64,000 nucleotides of DNA from Sphingobacteriales bacterium (GTDB lineage: Bacteria > Bacteroidota > Bacteroidia > UKL13-3): positions 36,376 to 100,375 of the forward strand of contig JAJTEN010000002.1 in the NCBI GenBank assembly GCA_021298155.1. The letters run 5' to 3'. Of the stretch, positions 38,140 through 48,302 are shown piece by piece. The position numbers and the translations under genes are program-made. The notes below the pieces were generated by a model that saw nothing but the letters and a program-made list of their open reading frames with translations, searched no databases and was not told the origin of the DNA. Within the stretch, counting starts at the first letter, position 1; every line of letters starts with the position of its first letter.

Positions 38140-40959
38140 ATGCCAAAAGATAGTAGCATTCACTCGGTTCTCATCATTGGGAGCGGCCCAATTGTAATTG
38201 GTCAAGCCTGCGAATTTGATTACAGCGGAAGTCAAGCCGCCCGTTCTCTAAAAGAAGAGGGAATTAAAGTTATTCTAATTAATAGCAATCCTGCTACTAT
38301 CATGACCGACCCTGTTACAGCTGATCATGTGTATTTGCTGCCATTGGTTCCTGATTCCATCGAGAAAATTTTAAAAGAACACCAAATAGATGCTGTACTA
38401 CCAACTATGGGCGGACAAACGGCCCTAAACCTAGCCATTGAATGCGATGAAAGGGGTTTATGGAAAGAATACAATGTGCGCATGATTGGTGTAGATATTG
38501 CAGCCATCGATACCACAGAAAATAGAGAAAAATTCCGCCAAAAAATGATTGATATTGGCGTTCCAGTAGCCGATTCAAAAGTGGCAAACTCCTTCTTAGA
38601 GGGTAAAGAAATTGCACAAAAAATTGGTTTTCCATTAGTTATTCGCCCAAGTTACACGCTAGGTGGTTCAGGTGGTGGTTTTGTATGGGTAAAAGAAGAA
38701 TTAGATGCCGCCCTCCAACGCGGATTATCTGCATCACCTACACATGAGGTTTTAGTTGAAAAAGCTGTATTTGGATGGAAAGAATATGAATTAGAATTGC
38801 TGCGCGACCAAAACGACAGTGTGGCTATAATTTGTACCATAGAAAACTTCGACCCAATGGGAATTCATACGGGCGATTCCATAACGGTCGCGCCTGCTAT
38901 GACACTCAGCGATACGGTTTTTCAACGCATGCGCACCATGGCAATTCACATGATGCGCTCTATTGGTAATTTCGCCGGTGGTTGTAATGTGCAATTTGCG
39001 GTTAATCCTGAAGATGAAGCCATTATTTCTGTAGAAATTAACCCACGCGTTTCTCGATCGTCTGCCTTAGCCAGTAAAGCTACTGGATATCCAATTGCAA
39101 AAATTGCCGCCAAATTAGCCATTGGATACCACTTAGATGAACTTAAAAACCCAGTAACAAAGACCACTTCGGCTTATTTTGAACCTGCCATTGATTATGT
39201 AATAGTAAAAATCCCACGCTGGAATTTTGATAAATTTAAAGGCGCAAACAAAACCCTTGGCCTGCAAATGAAATCTGTTGGGGAAGTAATGGGCATTGGA
39301 AGAACTTTTATTGAAGCATTACAAAAAGCCACACAAAGTTTAGAAATTAAACGCAATGGATTAGGTGCAGATGGCTACCAACAAAGAAGACTAGAAGACA
39401 TTGTAGAAAAGCTTAAAAACCCTAGCTGGGATAGAATTTTTGCCGTAAAAGATGCCCTAAGTTTAGGTATGCCCATTTCGTCGCTAGAAAAAATTACCCG
39501 CATAGATCGTTGGTTCCTGACACAAATTAATGATATGGTGCGCCTAGAAAGCGATACCAAACGTTTTAACCTGCAAACTTTACCTAAAGAATTGATGGTA
39601 GAACTAAAACAAAAAGGGTATAGTGATATTCAAATAGCCTACTTACTGGGAGGAGATACTACAGAAGATGAAGTTTGGGATCTACGAAAATCTATGGGAA
39701 TCCACCGAATCTATAAAATGGTAGATACTTGTGCCGCCGAATTTCCTTCACCAACAAACTATTTCTACTCAAGCTTCGATGGAGAAAATGAAAGCATCCC
39801 TAGCAATCGCAAAAAAGTAATTGTTCTTGGATCGGGTCCGAACCGAATTGGACAAGGAATTGAATTTGACTATAGCTGCGTGCACGGACTTCTAGCCTCG
39901 AAAGAATCGGGTTTTGAAGCGATCATGATTAACTGTAACCCCGAAACAGTAAGTACCGATTTTGACATGGCAGATAAATTATATTTTGAGCCTGTATTCT
40001 GGGAAGCCTTGCGTGAAATTGTAGAGCTTGAAAAACCTGTTGGGGTTATTGTGCAGCTGGGTGGACAAACAGCTTTAAAGTTGGCTAGAAAACTAGAAGC
40101 AATGGGGGTTAAAATTATTGGTACCAGCTTCGCAAATATGGATATTTCTGAAGACCGCGGTAGCTTCTCAGATTTATTGAAAGAACTAAACATCCCATAC
40201 CCAGATTATGGCGTTGCCGAAGATGCAGACGAAGCCATTGTTGTGGCCAATCGAGTAGGTTACCCAGTATTGGTTCGACCAAGTTATGTGTTGGGCGGAC
40301 AAGGCATGAAGATTGTAATTAATGACGATGAATTAGAGCAAGCAGTTATAGAATTACTGGGAGATTTACCGGGTAACCGCGTTTTAATCGACCATTTTTT
40401 AGATAGGGCAGAAGAAGCCGAGATTGATTTAATTTGTGATGGTCAAGATGCTCACGTTATTGGCATGATGGAACACATAGAGCCAGCAGGTATTCATAGT
40501 GGAGATAGTAGCGCAGTTTTACCACCTTTCGGACTGAGCCAAAAAGTACAGGATACCATGGAAGAATACGCCAGGAAATTAGCAATTAAAATGAATATTT
40601 CTGGTTTATTAAATATTCAATTCGCCATAAAAAATGAAAAGGTTTATGTAATTGAAGCCAATCCAAGAGCCAGTAGAACCGTGCCTTTTATAGCCAAAGC
40701 ATACCAAATACCATATATTAATATTGCTACTAAAATTATGTTGGGCGTAAATAAACTGAGCGACTTTACCTTCGAGCGTAAATTGGTTGGATATGCCATT
40801 AAAGAACCCGTGTTTTCATATGAAAAATTCCCAGAGGTTAAAAAGGAGCTCGGACCAGAAATGAAATCAACAGGTGAAGCAATTAGGTTCATAAAAGACC
40901 TTCAAGACCCATACTTCAGACAATTGTACAAAGAAAAGAGTATGTACCTAAGCAAATAA
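38140..40959 (+). CDS. carB: Carbamoyl-phosphate synthase large subunit
   Basis: Duplicated ATP-grasp halves; SVLIIGSGPIVIGQACEFDYSGSQA and KKVIVLGSGPNRIGQGIEFDYSCVH. Confidence 0.97.
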   Translation: MPKDSSIHSVLIIGSGPIVIGQACEFDYSGSQAARSLKEEGIKVILINSNPATIMTDPVTADHVYLLPLVPDSIEKILKEHQIDAVLPTMGGQTALNLAIECDERGLWKEYNVRMIGVDIAAIDTTENREKFRQKMIDIGVPVADSKVANSFLEGKEIAQKIGFPLVIRPSYTLGGSGGGFVWVKEELDAALQRGLSASPTHEVLVEKAVFGWKEYELELLRDQNDSVAIICTIENFDPMGIHTGDSITVAPAMTLSDTVFQRMRTMAIHMMRSIGNFAGGCNVQFAVNPEDEAIISVEINPRVSRSSALASKATGYPIAKIAAKLAIGYHLDELKNPVTKTTSAYFEPAIDYVIVKIPRWNFDKFKGANKTLGLQMKSVGEVMGIGRTFIEALQKATQSLEIKRNGLGADGYQQRRLEDIVEKLKNPSWDRIFAVKDALSLGMPISSLEKITRIDRWFLTQINDMVRLESDTKRFNLQTLPKELMVELKQKGYSDIQIAYLLGGDTTEDEVWDLRKSMGIHRIYKMVDTCAAEFPSPTNYFYSSFDGENESIPSNRKKVIVLGSGPNRIGQGIEFDYSCVHGLLASKESGFEAIMINCNPETVSTDFDMADKLYFEPVFWEALREIVELEKPVGVIVQLGGQTALKLARKLEAMGVKIIGTSFANMDISEDRGSFSDLLKELNIPYPDYGVAEDADEAIVVANRVGYPVLVRPSYVLGGQGMKIVINDDELEQAVIELLGDLPGNRVLIDHFLDRAEEAEIDLICDGQDAHVIGMMEHIEPAGIHSGDSSAVLPPFGLSQKVQDTMEEYARKLAIKMNISGLLNIQFAIKNEKVYVIEANPRASRTVPFIAKAYQIPYINIATKIMLGVNKLSDFTFERKLVGYAIKEPVFSYEKFPEVKKELGPEMKSTGEAIRFIKDLQDPYFRQLYKEKSMYLSK

Positions 40960-40971
40960 TTGCCTGGGTAT

Positions 40972-41490
40972 TTACTCAAATAAACGATCTGGTTCTGGAA
41001 CTTTAAAAACCAATTTGTTGGTTCCAAAAAAGTTTAAAAAAATATTAATGAAAATGGCCAAGATGTTCGATACCAAAGGGCCATTCTCCGTTAAATAAGT
41101 AGCAATAAAATCAAATTCCATTTGGGTGGCCATGCTAGCAAACCATTGGTTGGGGTGCAAAATATGATCGAATACAAAATTTACAAGCAAGTAAACCACA
41201 AAGGTAATACCGTATACCATTATATATTTAAGTAGGTACTTTTCGTCTTCTTCGGTTTGGTCTATATAGGTCCAAAATTTGTTTAAGGTAAAGCCTACAA
41301 AGAAACCCATGATATATCCTATGGCCTTAGACACCAAGTTTAAGGCAGGATATTGAAGAGAAATAAGCCAAAAAACACCTAAACTAACTCCCGCACTCGT
41401 AGCCCCAACTATCCCAAATTTTAAAAATTTGCGTATGGTGGGATATTGGCGCAGCCACATCCTAAACTTTTGTATTTGGTGCATCAACAT
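40972..41490 (-). CDS. GtrA family membrane protein
   Basis: FLKFGIVGATSAGVSLGVFWLI...NKFWTY. Confidence 0.85.
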   Translation of the reverse strand: MLMHQIQKFRMWLRQYPTIRKFLKFGIVGATSAGVSLGVFWLISLQYPALNLVSKAIGYIMGFFVGFTLNKFWTYIDQTEEDEKYLLKYIMVYGITFVVYLLVNFVFDHILHPNQWFASMATQMEFDFIATYLTENGPLVSNILAIFINIFLNFFGTNKLVFKVPEPDRLFE

Positions 41491-41560
41491 AAAGTGTCAA
41501 AAATAGTTGTTTTTGCCTGCATACTATTATGCCAAACAAAAAATTATTCTTTAAATTTAC

Positions 41561-42271
41561 TTAATTTGAAATCAAGCCTTTATCGGCAAAACTGAAATAC
41601 GCTTTGTTTCCAATAATAATGTGGTCGCTGATAATAATATCTAAAAATCGAGCGCCTTCTCTTAACTTTTTAGTAATGTTAATGTCTTGCTGACTAGGCT
41701 GCAAGTTGCCAGAAGGATGATTATGACATAATATAATGCTGCTGGCTAATTGGTCTAAAGCCAGTTTAAAAATTACTTTTGGATCAACCACAGTGCCTGC
41801 AACACCTCCAACACTTACGCGCTTTTTACCAAGCACCATATTATTGCGATTAAGGAGCAGAATCCAAAATTCTTCATGCCTGTAATCTTCCATAAATGGT
41901 TCAAAATAATTATAAGCATCTCTGCTGCACAAAATTTTGGTAATCTTCTTCGCTTCTTCCTCACGCTTTCTTCTACCCAACTCTAAAGCAGCATTCAGAA
42001 TAATTGCCTTCGCAGTTCCAATACCATGAACAGTTGTTAGCTCTGCAAGTGTCATGCGACTCAATTCACTCAAATTTTGATTGGCACGATTGAAAACTTC
42101 ATAACCAAGTTGTAAGGCTGAAGCCTGCTTATTTCCACTTCCTATTAATATGGCAAGTAACTCGGCAATATGTAAACTTGAAGCGCCATGTGCATACATT
42201 TTCTCTCTAGGCCTCTCATCCTCTGCTAATTGCTTAATTCCGAATGATGGGGTATTTTTTGATTGTTCCAT
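41561..42271 (-). CDS. radC: RadC family JAB/JAMM-domain protein
   Basis: HNHPSGNLQPSQQD motif; N-terminal HhH ELTTVHGIGTAKA. Confidence 0.93.
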   Translation of the reverse strand: MEQSKNTPSFGIKQLAEDERPREKMYAHGASSLHIAELLAILIGSGNKQASALQLGYEVFNRANQNLSELSRMTLAELTTVHGIGTAKAIILNAALELGRRKREEEAKKITKILCSRDAYNYFEPFMEDYRHEEFWILLLNRNNMVLGKKRVSVGGVAGTVVDPKVIFKLALDQLASSIILCHNHPSGNLQPSQQDINITKKLREGARFLDIIISDHIIIGNKAYFSFADKGLISN

Positions 42272-42343
42272 GATTCAAATGTATTTGCCTTTTTACTCAG
42301 TCACAAGCGCAAGCATAAATGAAATCAGGAAATTAGGATAAAC

Positions 42344-42371
42344 GAAAAAAGCCGCCCATGGGGCAGCTTTC
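42344..42371 (-). terminator. Intrinsic terminator of rpsT
   Basis: Minus strand aaagctgcccc-atg-ggcggcttttttcg. Confidence 0.75.
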
Positions 42372-42394
42372 TACTATTTTGATAGAACGAATTA

Positions 42395-42715
42395 CTAGTT
42401 TTTCTTGCTAGCTTTCTTAGCAGCAGCTTTTGGTGCAGCCTTCTTCTTAGCTTCAACAGCAGTTCCAACTTTAGCAACCACCTTAGCTAACTTAGATTTT
42501 TGGTTAGCAGCTTTATTCTTATGGATAATGCTACGCTTTGCCAATTTATCTAACATAGAACTTACTTCTCTAAGTAAAGTTTCTGCCTCACTTTTAACAG
42601 TGCTCTCGCGTAAGCGCTTAGCTAAAGTACGTGTAGTTTTAGCTTGGTAACGGTTACGTAAACGCTTTGTAGCGCTATTTCTAATTCTCTTTTTTGCTGA
42701 ACTATGGTTTGCCAT
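42395..42715 (-). CDS. rpsT: 30S ribosomal protein S20
   Basis: MANHSSAKKRIRNSATKRLRNRYQAKTTRT, basic. Confidence 0.95.
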   Translation of the reverse strand: MANHSSAKKRIRNSATKRLRNRYQAKTTRTLAKRLRESTVKSEAETLLREVSSMLDKLAKRSIIHKNKAANQKSKLAKVVAKVGTAVEAKKKAAPKAAAKKASKKN

Positions 42716-42817
42716 TTTCTAATTACTTTTCTTTTTCAATACCCTTTTTACTCGCTTAAAGGGAGGGCAAATATAGGCTTTTGTAAATAAAATCAAAAGC
42801 CCAAATAAAAATTATCC

Positions 42818-43144
42818 TCAAACTGAGAAACTTTCACCGCAACTACATGTACGTGAGGCATTTGGATTGTTGAAAGTAAATCCTTTCCCATTTAGTCCAT
42901 CTGTGAAGTCTAATTCGGTTCCAAACAAATAAAGTACTGAACGCTTGTCTGTTACAACTTTTACGCCGTTGTCATCAAATATTTCATCTCCAGTTTTTGC
43001 TTGGTTATCGAAGTCTAATTTATAAGATAATCCCGAACATCCTCCGCTTTCAACGCCTACTCTCAAAAAATAAGAATTGTCGTACTGTTGTTCGCTCATT
43101 AATTGCGCTATTCTGTTTTTTGCTTTTTCACTTACGGTAATCAT
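42818..43144 (-). CDS. HesB/IscA-type Fe-S cluster assembly protein
   Basis: GGCSGLSYKLDF...CSCGESFSV. Confidence 0.95.
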   Translation of the reverse strand: MITVSEKAKNRIAQLMSEQQYDNSYFLRVGVESGGCSGLSYKLDFDNQAKTGDEIFDDNGVKVVTDKRSVLYLFGTELDFTDGLNGKGFTFNNPNASRTCSCGESFSV

Positions 43145-43241
43145 ATGGTCTGCATTTTGATTTACAAAAATACAAGTTTATTTAATAAGCCATGCTAATG
43201 GCTAAATTGTTTTTGATTAAATTTGACACAAATAATTCATT

Positions 43242-44096
43242 ATGGTAACTAACATACGTACAATAGCTATCGCTGGTGCTGGAACGATGGGAAGTGGAAT
43301 TGCGCAAGTTACTGCTACAGCAGGCTACAAAACCATTTTATTTGATATTGAACCAAAGATGCTTCAACAGGCAGAAACAAATATCAAGAAATCTTTAGCT
43401 TTTCTATCCAGTAAAGGCAAAATTTCTGCAGCCGAAGAGGAAACGATTTTAACCAATATTACATACACAAATCAATTATCAGATTTAAAAGCCGATTTAA
43501 TCATTGAAGCAATCCTAGAAAAATTGGAAATTAAACATCAATTTTTTCAACAAGTTGCCGAACTAAATGGATCAAATTGCATCTTAGCCAGCAATACTTC
43601 TTCCATTCCAATAACTCAAATTGCAGCTAAAGTGCCCAATCCTGAGCGCTTTTTAGGCATACATTTTTTTAATCCTGCGCCAATTATGAAGCTAGTAGAA
43701 ATCATTAGTGGGGTTCAAACTGATCCTACCATTGCTACTAGCTGTAAAAAATTAATTGAAGATATGGGTAAAACATGTGTAATGGCCAAAGATGCACCAG
43801 GTTTTATTGTAAATCGCGTGGCACGCCATTATTATGTTGAAGGCTTAAAAACCCTCGAGGAAAATGTTGCCGATTTTGAAACCATTGATGCCCTTATGGA
43901 GAGTTCTGGCTTTAAAATGGGGCCGTTCAAACTCATGGATTTAATTGGTGTTGATACTAATTTTTCTGTTACCAGTAGCATGTATCAACTCTTTCACCAA
44001 GATGCGAAATTTAGACCAAGCCGCATACAGCAACAACTGGTAGATGCAGGTTTTCATGGTAAAAAAACCAAACGGGGTTTCTATGTATATCCTTAA
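43242..44096 (+). CDS. 3-hydroxybutyryl-CoA dehydrogenase
   Basis: GAGTMGSGIAQVTATAGY; HFFNPAPIMKLVEI; DAPGFIVNRV. Confidence 0.94.
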   Translation: MVTNIRTIAIAGAGTMGSGIAQVTATAGYKTILFDIEPKMLQQAETNIKKSLAFLSSKGKISAAEEETILTNITYTNQLSDLKADLIIEAILEKLEIKHQFFQQVAELNGSNCILASNTSSIPITQIAAKVPNPERFLGIHFFNPAPIMKLVEIISGVQTDPTIATSCKKLIEDMGKTCVMAKDAPGFIVNRVARHYYVEGLKTLEENVADFETIDALMESSGFKMGPFKLMDLIGVDTNFSVTSSMYQLFHQDAKFRPSRIQQQLVDAGFHGKKTKRGFYVYP

Positions 44097-44601
44097 ATCA
44101 GAAATTACAATTCGCCTTGCCTCACTTACTGATATCCCTGCCATTACAGAGATATACAATGAGGCTATTTTAAACGGAACTGCCACCTTTGATACAGAGA
44201 TTAAAACCATTGCCGATCGAACAACTTGGCTCAACCAACACATAGGAAAATACCCAGTTTGGGTTGCTTATTATCAAAATGTATTAGTAGCCTGGTGCTC
44301 TTTAACTCAATACAGCGATAGGGCCGCTTATGCCGCTACTGCCGAAGTTTCAGTCTATGTTCATTATCAATATAGGGGTCGTGGACTTGGCAACCTATTA
44401 GTTGAACATTTGGTAAATCAAGCGAAATACTTACAATTACATTGTTTACTTGCTCGAATTACTGAAGGAAATGATACAAGCATACGTTTGCATCAAAAAT
44501 ATGGGTTCAAAGTGGTAGGCGTGATGCGTGAAGTGGGATTCAAATTTGGAAAGTTCTTAGACGTAACGCTAATGCAATGGGTTTTCGATAAAAAAGAATA
44601 A
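44083..44601 (+). CDS. GNAT N-acetyltransferase (phosphinothricin acetyltransferase-like)
   Basis: EVSVYVHYQYRGRGLGNLLVEHLV; start at 44083 overlaps the previous gene by 14 nt. Confidence 0.88.
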   Translation: MYILKSEITIRLASLTDIPAITEIYNEAILNGTATFDTEIKTIADRTTWLNQHIGKYPVWVAYYQNVLVAWCSLTQYSDRAAYAATAEVSVYVHYQYRGRGLGNLLVEHLVNQAKYLQLHCLLARITEGNDTSIRLHQKYGFKVVGVMREVGFKFGKFLDVTLMQWVFDKKE

Positions 44602-44607
44602 GGAAGT

Positions 44608-45114
44608 ATGAATAAAAAAAATATCTTACTAAAAATAGTATGCCTATTCCTCATCATAGGTATGGCCTGTAAAAAAGATAAAAGACAAATCTCTAATCAA
44701 GATTTCTTTCCGGCAGTAAATGTAGACTTTTACATAAACCTCGACCTGCCCTTGTACTCCGATTTAAACTTCCCCAATAATTATGTGTACGAACCAAATT
44801 ATGGATACAGACAACGTGGCGTTATTGTATACAATACAGGCTTCAGTGGTCCAGACCAATTCGTAGCATTCGATAGATCTTGCCCCTTTAAGGTAGATAG
44901 TTCTTGCAGCTTTGTAAGCATGGATAGCACTAATTTATATTACAGATGCGGACAATACACGGGCAGTAAAGGGAGTTTTATTCCTTGTTGTAATTCTAAA
45001 TTTTTTGCGAGTAATGGGAGCCAAGCGCAAGGTCCAGCCGATAGACCTTTACGGCAATATTATGTTACCATGAGCGGCAGAATGCTCCATGTAACCAATA
45101 CCCCAAATTTTTAA
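44608..45114 (+). CDS. Lipoprotein with degenerate Rieske-like fold
   Basis: Lipobox IIGMAC; FDRSCPFKVD...PCCNSKFFASNGSQAQGPADRPLRQYYV. Confidence 0.55.
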   Translation: MNKKNILLKIVCLFLIIGMACKKDKRQISNQDFFPAVNVDFYINLDLPLYSDLNFPNNYVYEPNYGYRQRGVIVYNTGFSGPDQFVAFDRSCPFKVDSSCSFVSMDSTNLYYRCGQYTGSKGSFIPCCNSKFFASNGSQAQGPADRPLRQYYVTMSGRMLHVTNTPNF

Positions 45115-47744
45115 AATTTACCAAATTCCATTTCGCCTACATCATCCATTTCTTTCAATCGCATGATTTGATCCAAGGCATCTGGAACAACATCACTACA
45201 AATGGTAATAAAACTATTTTTAGTGGCGTTTTTAATAGCAAAATCAATAGCTTCAGATTCTTTTTTGATGATGGTAACTTTTTTGTTGGAATCAATTTCG
45301 GTTATACCCTTCATCATTAAATCTATAATCTCTTGCTCGGTTCTGCCTCTTAAATTTTTATCTTGTCGGATAATAATTTCATCAAACATTTTTGCAGCCA
45401 GTTTTCCTAATGCTATCGTGTCTTCATCTCTTCTATCTCCTACTCCTGCAATAATTCCTACATGTTTAGCATCTACCTTTTGCAACATATCTGCTATGGC
45501 TTGAAAGCCAGCAGCATTATGTGCATAATCTACCATCACTTCAAAATTCTTGAACCTAAAAATATTCATCCTGCCTGGGGTTTGTGCCGGACCAGGAATA
45601 AAGGTTTGCAGGGCAATGCGCATATCCTCTATTTTAAAGTTTCTAATAAATCCTGCCAACAGTGTAGGTAAGATATTTTGAATATTATAACTAGCCCTAC
45701 CACCAAAGGTAAGCGGAATATTCACCGCTTTTTCAACCCTAATTTTCCATGTTCCTTTACAAATAGTAACATACCCGTTTTCAAAAATCGCTGCTAAACC
45801 TCCTGCTTTCATATGGGCCTGAACCAATTCATTGTGCTCATCCATAGTGAAAAAAGCAAGCTTACAATTGAGGCCTTTTGCCATTGCTGCTGTATACTTA
45901 TTATCTGCATTTAATATGGCATAACCATTAGGCAAAACACTATTGGGAACAACTGCTTTAACGCGCGCCAACTGGTCAATCGTATCTATATCTTGGAGTC
46001 CTAGATGATCTTCTGCAATATTCGTTACAATAGCCATATCACAATTATGAAAACCTAATCCCGATCGCAAAATACCACCACGTGCACATTCTAATACAGC
46101 AAAATCTACGGTTGGATCTTTCAATACAAATTCGGCACTAACCGGACCCGTGCAATCTCCTCGCATCATCAATTGATTTTGTATATACACCCCATCGGTT
46201 GTTGTATACCCAACCTTATATCCCATGGTTTTTACCATATGCGCCATTAAGCGAGTAGTAGTGGTTTTTCCGTTGGTTCCAGTTACAGCAATAATAGGTA
46301 TGCGTGCACTTGACCCCGGAGGATACAACATATCTATAACAGGCTCTGCCACATTTCTTGGCAAGCCATCAGCAGGGTCTATATGCATTCTAAATCCAGG
46401 AGCTGCGTTTACTTCTAACACTGCACCTCCATTTTCAGCAATGGGCACGCTTAAACTTTCGGCCATTATATCTATACCACATATATCCAAACCAATAATA
46501 CGGGCAATACGCTCACACATAAATATATTGTCTGGATGTACAAAGTCTGTAACGTCTGTAGCCGTTCCACCTGTGCTTAAATTGGCTGTTGGCTTCAGCC
46601 ATAATTCTTTACCACTTGGTAAAATGCTCTCTAAGCTTAACTCGTTTTGTTTTAAAATATCTAAAGTAAACGCATCAACTTTAATACTGGTAAGCGTTTT
46701 TTCATGTCCATACCCGCGGCGTGGGTCACGGTTGGTGATGTCTATAAGCTCTTGTATGCTGTGCACACCATCGCCCAACACAGCAGCGGGCTTGCGAATA
46801 GCAGCAGCCACAAATTTATAATTTACCACCAAAACCCGGTGGTCTAAGCCAGTAATAAATCGTTCTACAATAATGGCTCTGCCATATTTTTTTGCGGCTT
46901 CCATGCCTTTTACAGCATCTTCCCAATTGTTGATATTGGTAGTTGCTCCCTTACCATGGTTACCATCTACTGGCTTAGTAACAATGGGATATTTAATACT
47001 TTCAATGGCTGCCTGTAAACCCTCTTCGGTATATATAATTCTACCCTTTGGCACAGGTATTTCTGCTGCTTCAAGTAAATTTTTTGTTTCTTCTTTGTCG
47101 CATGCAATATCAACGGCAATGCTGCCTGTGGTGCTGGCAATGGTAGCCCTAATGCGTCTTTGGTTTACGCCATAGCCAAGCTGAACCAAAGAATGTTTAT
47201 TTAATCGTATAAACGGAATCCCTCTTGCTGCCGCCTCATCTACAATGCATCCCGTACTCGGACCCAAGCGTTCGTCTTCTCTAATCTCTCTGAGGTTTTG
47301 TATATCTTCTGATAAATCATACGCTTCACCCGCAATAAGGGCTTCTGCAATTCGCACCGAAGCTTTGGCCGTATATATACCGGCCTTTTCTTCCATATAA
47401 CTAAATACTACATTGTATATGCCATGCTTACCCGTAGAACGGGTTCTTCCAAAACCACATTCCATTCCCGCCAAAGTTTGTAGCTCCAATGCAATATGCT
47501 CTATCACATGCCCCATCCAGGTACCTTCTTTTACCCTAATAAAAAAACCGCCCGCAGTACCCACAGAACACCTATGCGAAAACATACTTGGAAACAAAGC
47601 AGCTAAGCGCGTATCAAAACCATCAATTTTATGGGTTGGCCTTTCTTCCATTTCCTCCAAATCTAATCGCATTTGAATAAGTTTATGCCTACGTATGCTC
47701 CAGTAATTTGGGCCACGCATAACTTTAATATCTAATATTTTCAT
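45111..47744 (-). CDS. cphA: Cyanophycin synthetase
   Basis: N-terminal CphA domain, ATP-grasp, Mur-ligase-like VTGTNGKTTTTRL; full-length 877 aa. Confidence 0.96.
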   Translation of the reverse strand: MKILDIKVMRGPNYWSIRRHKLIQMRLDLEEMEERPTHKIDGFDTRLAALFPSMFSHRCSVGTAGGFFIRVKEGTWMGHVIEHIALELQTLAGMECGFGRTRSTGKHGIYNVVFSYMEEKAGIYTAKASVRIAEALIAGEAYDLSEDIQNLREIREDERLGPSTGCIVDEAAARGIPFIRLNKHSLVQLGYGVNQRRIRATIASTTGSIAVDIACDKEETKNLLEAAEIPVPKGRIIYTEEGLQAAIESIKYPIVTKPVDGNHGKGATTNINNWEDAVKGMEAAKKYGRAIIVERFITGLDHRVLVVNYKFVAAAIRKPAAVLGDGVHSIQELIDITNRDPRRGYGHEKTLTSIKVDAFTLDILKQNELSLESILPSGKELWLKPTANLSTGGTATDVTDFVHPDNIFMCERIARIIGLDICGIDIMAESLSVPIAENGGAVLEVNAAPGFRMHIDPADGLPRNVAEPVIDMLYPPGSSARIPIIAVTGTNGKTTTTRLMAHMVKTMGYKVGYTTTDGVYIQNQLMMRGDCTGPVSAEFVLKDPTVDFAVLECARGGILRSGLGFHNCDMAIVTNIAEDHLGLQDIDTIDQLARVKAVVPNSVLPNGYAILNADNKYTAAMAKGLNCKLAFFTMDEHNELVQAHMKAGGLAAIFENGYVTICKGTWKIRVEKAVNIPLTFGGRASYNIQNILPTLLAGFIRNFKIEDMRIALQTFIPGPAQTPGRMNIFRFKNFEVMVDYAHNAAGFQAIADMLQKVDAKHVGIIAGVGDRRDEDTIALGKLAAKMFDEIIIRQDKNLRGRTEQEIIDLMMKGITEIDSNKKVTIIKKESEAIDFAIKNATKNSFITICSDVVPDALDQIMRLKEMDDVGEMEFGKF

Positions 47745-47806
47745 TTTGTAGGATTGGTAATTTTATCACAATATACTTCATCAATTTATATTTCAAAATT
47801 AAGGCA

Positions 47807-47843
47807 TAAAAAAAGCAGCTATTTTTTGAAATAGCTGCTTTTT
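47807..47843 (-). terminator. Intrinsic terminator
   Basis: aaaaaagcagctatttt-ttga-aatagctgctttttt. Confidence 0.8.
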
Positions 47844-47863
47844 AATTATTTGGTTAATATGGA

Positions 47864-48253
47864 TTAAAACTCATCTATTAAAATATTAACTAAATCTATT
47901 AGAAGCCAGATTCCATAACCACCAATAGTTAAAATAAAAAGAATATTCCATATAATTGGTTTCCTCTTATACCACCTATGAGCGGCTATAGGCCACAAGC
48001 AAATCAATAATAAAACAAGAATTAACTTTTCATCTATATCCTCAAATTGGATTGATTTAGGAGTATCTTCTTTATCATTCTCATTTAAAACAACATTACT
48101 CTGAATTTGTGGTGCTCCTAATTTCTCTCTACCAAATCCAATTGATTGCTCTTTTTTGCTTTCATTTTTAACAGGAAATGAGGCATAAACCTTACTACCA
48201 AAAATTAAAAAGGCAGCTAAAAAGTAAATGAATAGTTTGTTGGTGTTTTTCAT
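47864..48253 (-). CDS. Small membrane protein, TM2-like, with signal peptide
   Basis: LICLWPIAAHRWYKRKPIIWNILFILTIGGYGIWLLIDLVNIL. Confidence 0.6.
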   Translation of the reverse strand: MKNTNKLFIYFLAAFLIFGSKVYASFPVKNESKKEQSIGFGREKLGAPQIQSNVVLNENDKEDTPKSIQFEDIDEKLILVLLLICLWPIAAHRWYKRKPIIWNILFILTIGGYGIWLLIDLVNILIDEF

Positions 48254-48302
48254 GGATAATATTGTTAATTTGTTTGTCAAACAATAATACGAAAGACTGG
48301 AA

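Noticed and set aside
39870-40193. 107-aa minus-strand ORF and other small ORFs opposite carB
   Set aside because: Antisense to a highly conserved gene; no independent support.
46225-46821. 198-aa plus-strand ORF
   Set aside because: Antisense to well-supported cphA; composition reflects the opposite strand and no family motif is visible.
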